Assembly: GCA_019119365.1 (NCBI GenBank)
Contig: DWXD01000014.1
Coordinates: 1-64,000, forward strand
Length of the DNA stretch: 64,000 nucleotides
Direction of reading: 5' to 3'
Source: Candidatus Gemmiger stercoripullorum
GTDB taxonomy: Bacteria > Bacillota > Clostridia > Oscillospirales > Ruminococcaceae
A model generated the notes under the pieces. It had not been told where the DNA came from. It did no database searches and was given only the letters and a program-made list of their open reading frames with translations. Shown here piece after piece: positions 62,750 through 64,000 of the stretch. The translations under genes were made by a program, and so were the position numbers. Within the stretch, counting starts at the first letter, position 1; each line of letters begins with the position of its first letter.

Positions 62750-63532
62750 ATGAAAAGATCGCAGCCATTGTTGGAGGTCTGTGTCGACAGTCTGGCTTCT
62801 GCGCGCGCCGCGCTGGCGGGCGGCGCGGACCGGCTGGAGCTGTGCAGTGCGCTTGCCGTGGGCGGGCTGACGCCCTATGCCGCGCTGCTGCGGCAGATCC
62901 GCGCCGAGAGCCGCGTGCCGGTGCGCTGCCTGATGCGCCCGCGCCCGGGGGATTTCCTGTACACGGAGGACGAGCTCGCGCTGCTGTGCGCCCAGATGCC
63001 GGCGCTGCGTACCGCCGGGGCGGACGGGTTCGTGATCGGCGCGCTGACGGCGGACGGCGCGCTGGACACAGCGGCCATGCGGCGGCTGATCGCGGCGGCC
63101 GGGCCGGGGGCCGGGCTGACGCTGCACCGGGCCATCGACGTGAGCCGGGACCCGCGCGCCGCCTACCGTACCGCAGCCGCCCTGGGGCTGGACACCGTGC
63201 TGACCAGCGGGGCCGCCGCCCATTGCCTGCAGGGCGAAGGCGTGCTGCGCGCGCTGCTGGATGAGCGCGACCGCACCGGCGGGCCGGAGGTGCTGATCGG
63301 CGCCGGGGTGAACGCGGATGTGATCACCGCGCTGTGCGCCCGCTTGCCCGGGGCCCGCGCGTTCCACATGAGCGGCAAAACGGAAATGGAAAGCGGGATG
63401 CGTTTCCGCCGCCAGGGCGTGCCGATGGGCCTGCCCGGCCTGGACGAATGGCACATCCAGCAGACAAGCGCCGATGCGGTCCACGCGGCGCGCCAGGCGC
63501 TGGACGCCGCGGCCGCACCCAAAACCGTATAA
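62750..63532 (+). CDS. cutC: CutC-family protein
   Basis: LLEVCVDSLASARAALAGGADRLELCSALAVGGLTPYAALL...VPVRCLMRPRPGDFLYT...VLTSGAAAHCLQG. Confidence 0.93.
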   Translation: MKRSQPLLEVCVDSLASARAALAGGADRLELCSALAVGGLTPYAALLRQIRAESRVPVRCLMRPRPGDFLYTEDELALLCAQMPALRTAGADGFVIGALTADGALDTAAMRRLIAAAGPGAGLTLHRAIDVSRDPRAAYRTAAALGLDTVLTSGAAAHCLQGEGVLRALLDERDRTGGPEVLIGAGVNADVITALCARLPGARAFHMSGKTEMESGMRFRRQGVPMGLPGLDEWHIQQTSADAVHAARQALDAAAAPKTV

Positions 63533-63534
63533 AA

Positions 63535-63583
63535 AAGCTGCGCTGTTTCGGGCCGTCATGGCCTGAAACAGCGCAGTTTTTTA
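63535..63583. terminator. Bidirectional terminator between cutC and MATE gene
   Basis: AAAAGCTGCGCTGTTTCgGGCCgtcatGGCCtGAAACAGCGCAGTTTTTT. Confidence 0.9.
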
Positions 63584-63599
63584 TCTGTTTTTACCCGGC

Positions 63600-64000
63600 T
63601 TACAGCGCGGCGTCCGCTTCGGCCGCCTCGCCGTGGCGGGCCTGCATGCAGCGCTGCATCCAGCCGCCGCGCAGGTAGTAGACGATGAACAGCACACTGG
63701 ACAGCGTCCAGGTGATCGGGTAGCTGGCCTCGACCATCAGCAGCGTGTGCACCTGTGGCACCACTGCCAGCAGCCACAGGATGCGCAGCCCGCAGACGCC
63801 GAACACCGTGATCAGCGTGGGGACACGCACATCGCCGCAGCCGCGCAGCGCGCCGGAGAGGATCTCGATGCAGATATAGGTGATATACGCCGGCACCAGG
63901 AAGTGCATCATCTGGACGCCCTGGCTGATGACGGCCGCGTCCTGGCTGAACAGGCGGAACAGCAGCCCGGCCGCCGGGTACAGCACCAGGCTGATGAACA
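63600..64000 (-). CDS. MATE-family efflux transporter, C-terminal part (truncated by window end)
   Basis: LFRLFSQDAAVISQGVQMMHFLVPAYITYICIEILSGALRGCGDVRVPTLITVFGVCGLRILW; frame open to 64000. Confidence 0.85.
   Translation of the reverse strand, partial: FISLVLYPAAGLLFRLFSQDAAVISQGVQMMHFLVPAYITYICIEILSGALRGCGDVRVPTLITVFGVCGLRILWLLAVVPQVHTLLMVEASYPITWTLSSVLFIVYYLRGGWMQRCMQARHGEAAEADAAL

Overview
Contiguous, gene-dense, GC-rich bacterial chromosome (about 55 supported CDS, 2 tRNAs, no rRNA, no CRISPR array, no recognisable prophage or transposon). Gene content and a class III preQ1 riboswitch upstream of queT point to a Faecalibacterium/Subdoligranulum/Gemmiger-like Clostridia (taxon is inference). 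Main blocks: tex, yfhO-like, dusB, polA, tsaD, glnS; a serine-themed block (sdaAA/sdaAB, two tRNA-Ser, BlaI-type regulator, serC, serA); pdxK-trmL-degV-queT-secA; apbE; mazF-acpS; pckA; cca; pncB, dacF-like, recG, fakA-like, Gls24; rpmG-secE-nusG-rplK-rplA-rplJ-rplL; addA/addB; spoIIR-ispE-aminotransferase-Lrp; a radical SAM + DUF4130-type putative DNA-repair pair next to an S24 (LexA/CI-like) repressor; cutC; and a truncated MATE transporter. Best candidates for something new: (i) 59.1-62.6 kb, an S24 repressor with operator palindromes inside both divergent promoters, a small membrane protein, and a structured leader plus terminator before the radical SAM/DUF4130 pair; (ii) a recurrent layout in which a promoter -35 hexamer sits in the loop of an inverted repeat or terminator (queT, secA, rpmG operon); (iii) an HPr-like protein lacking the phosphorylatable His motif; (iv) an orphan BlaI-family regulator with three operators in helical phase. 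Product calls come from reading the translated sequences without database searches.
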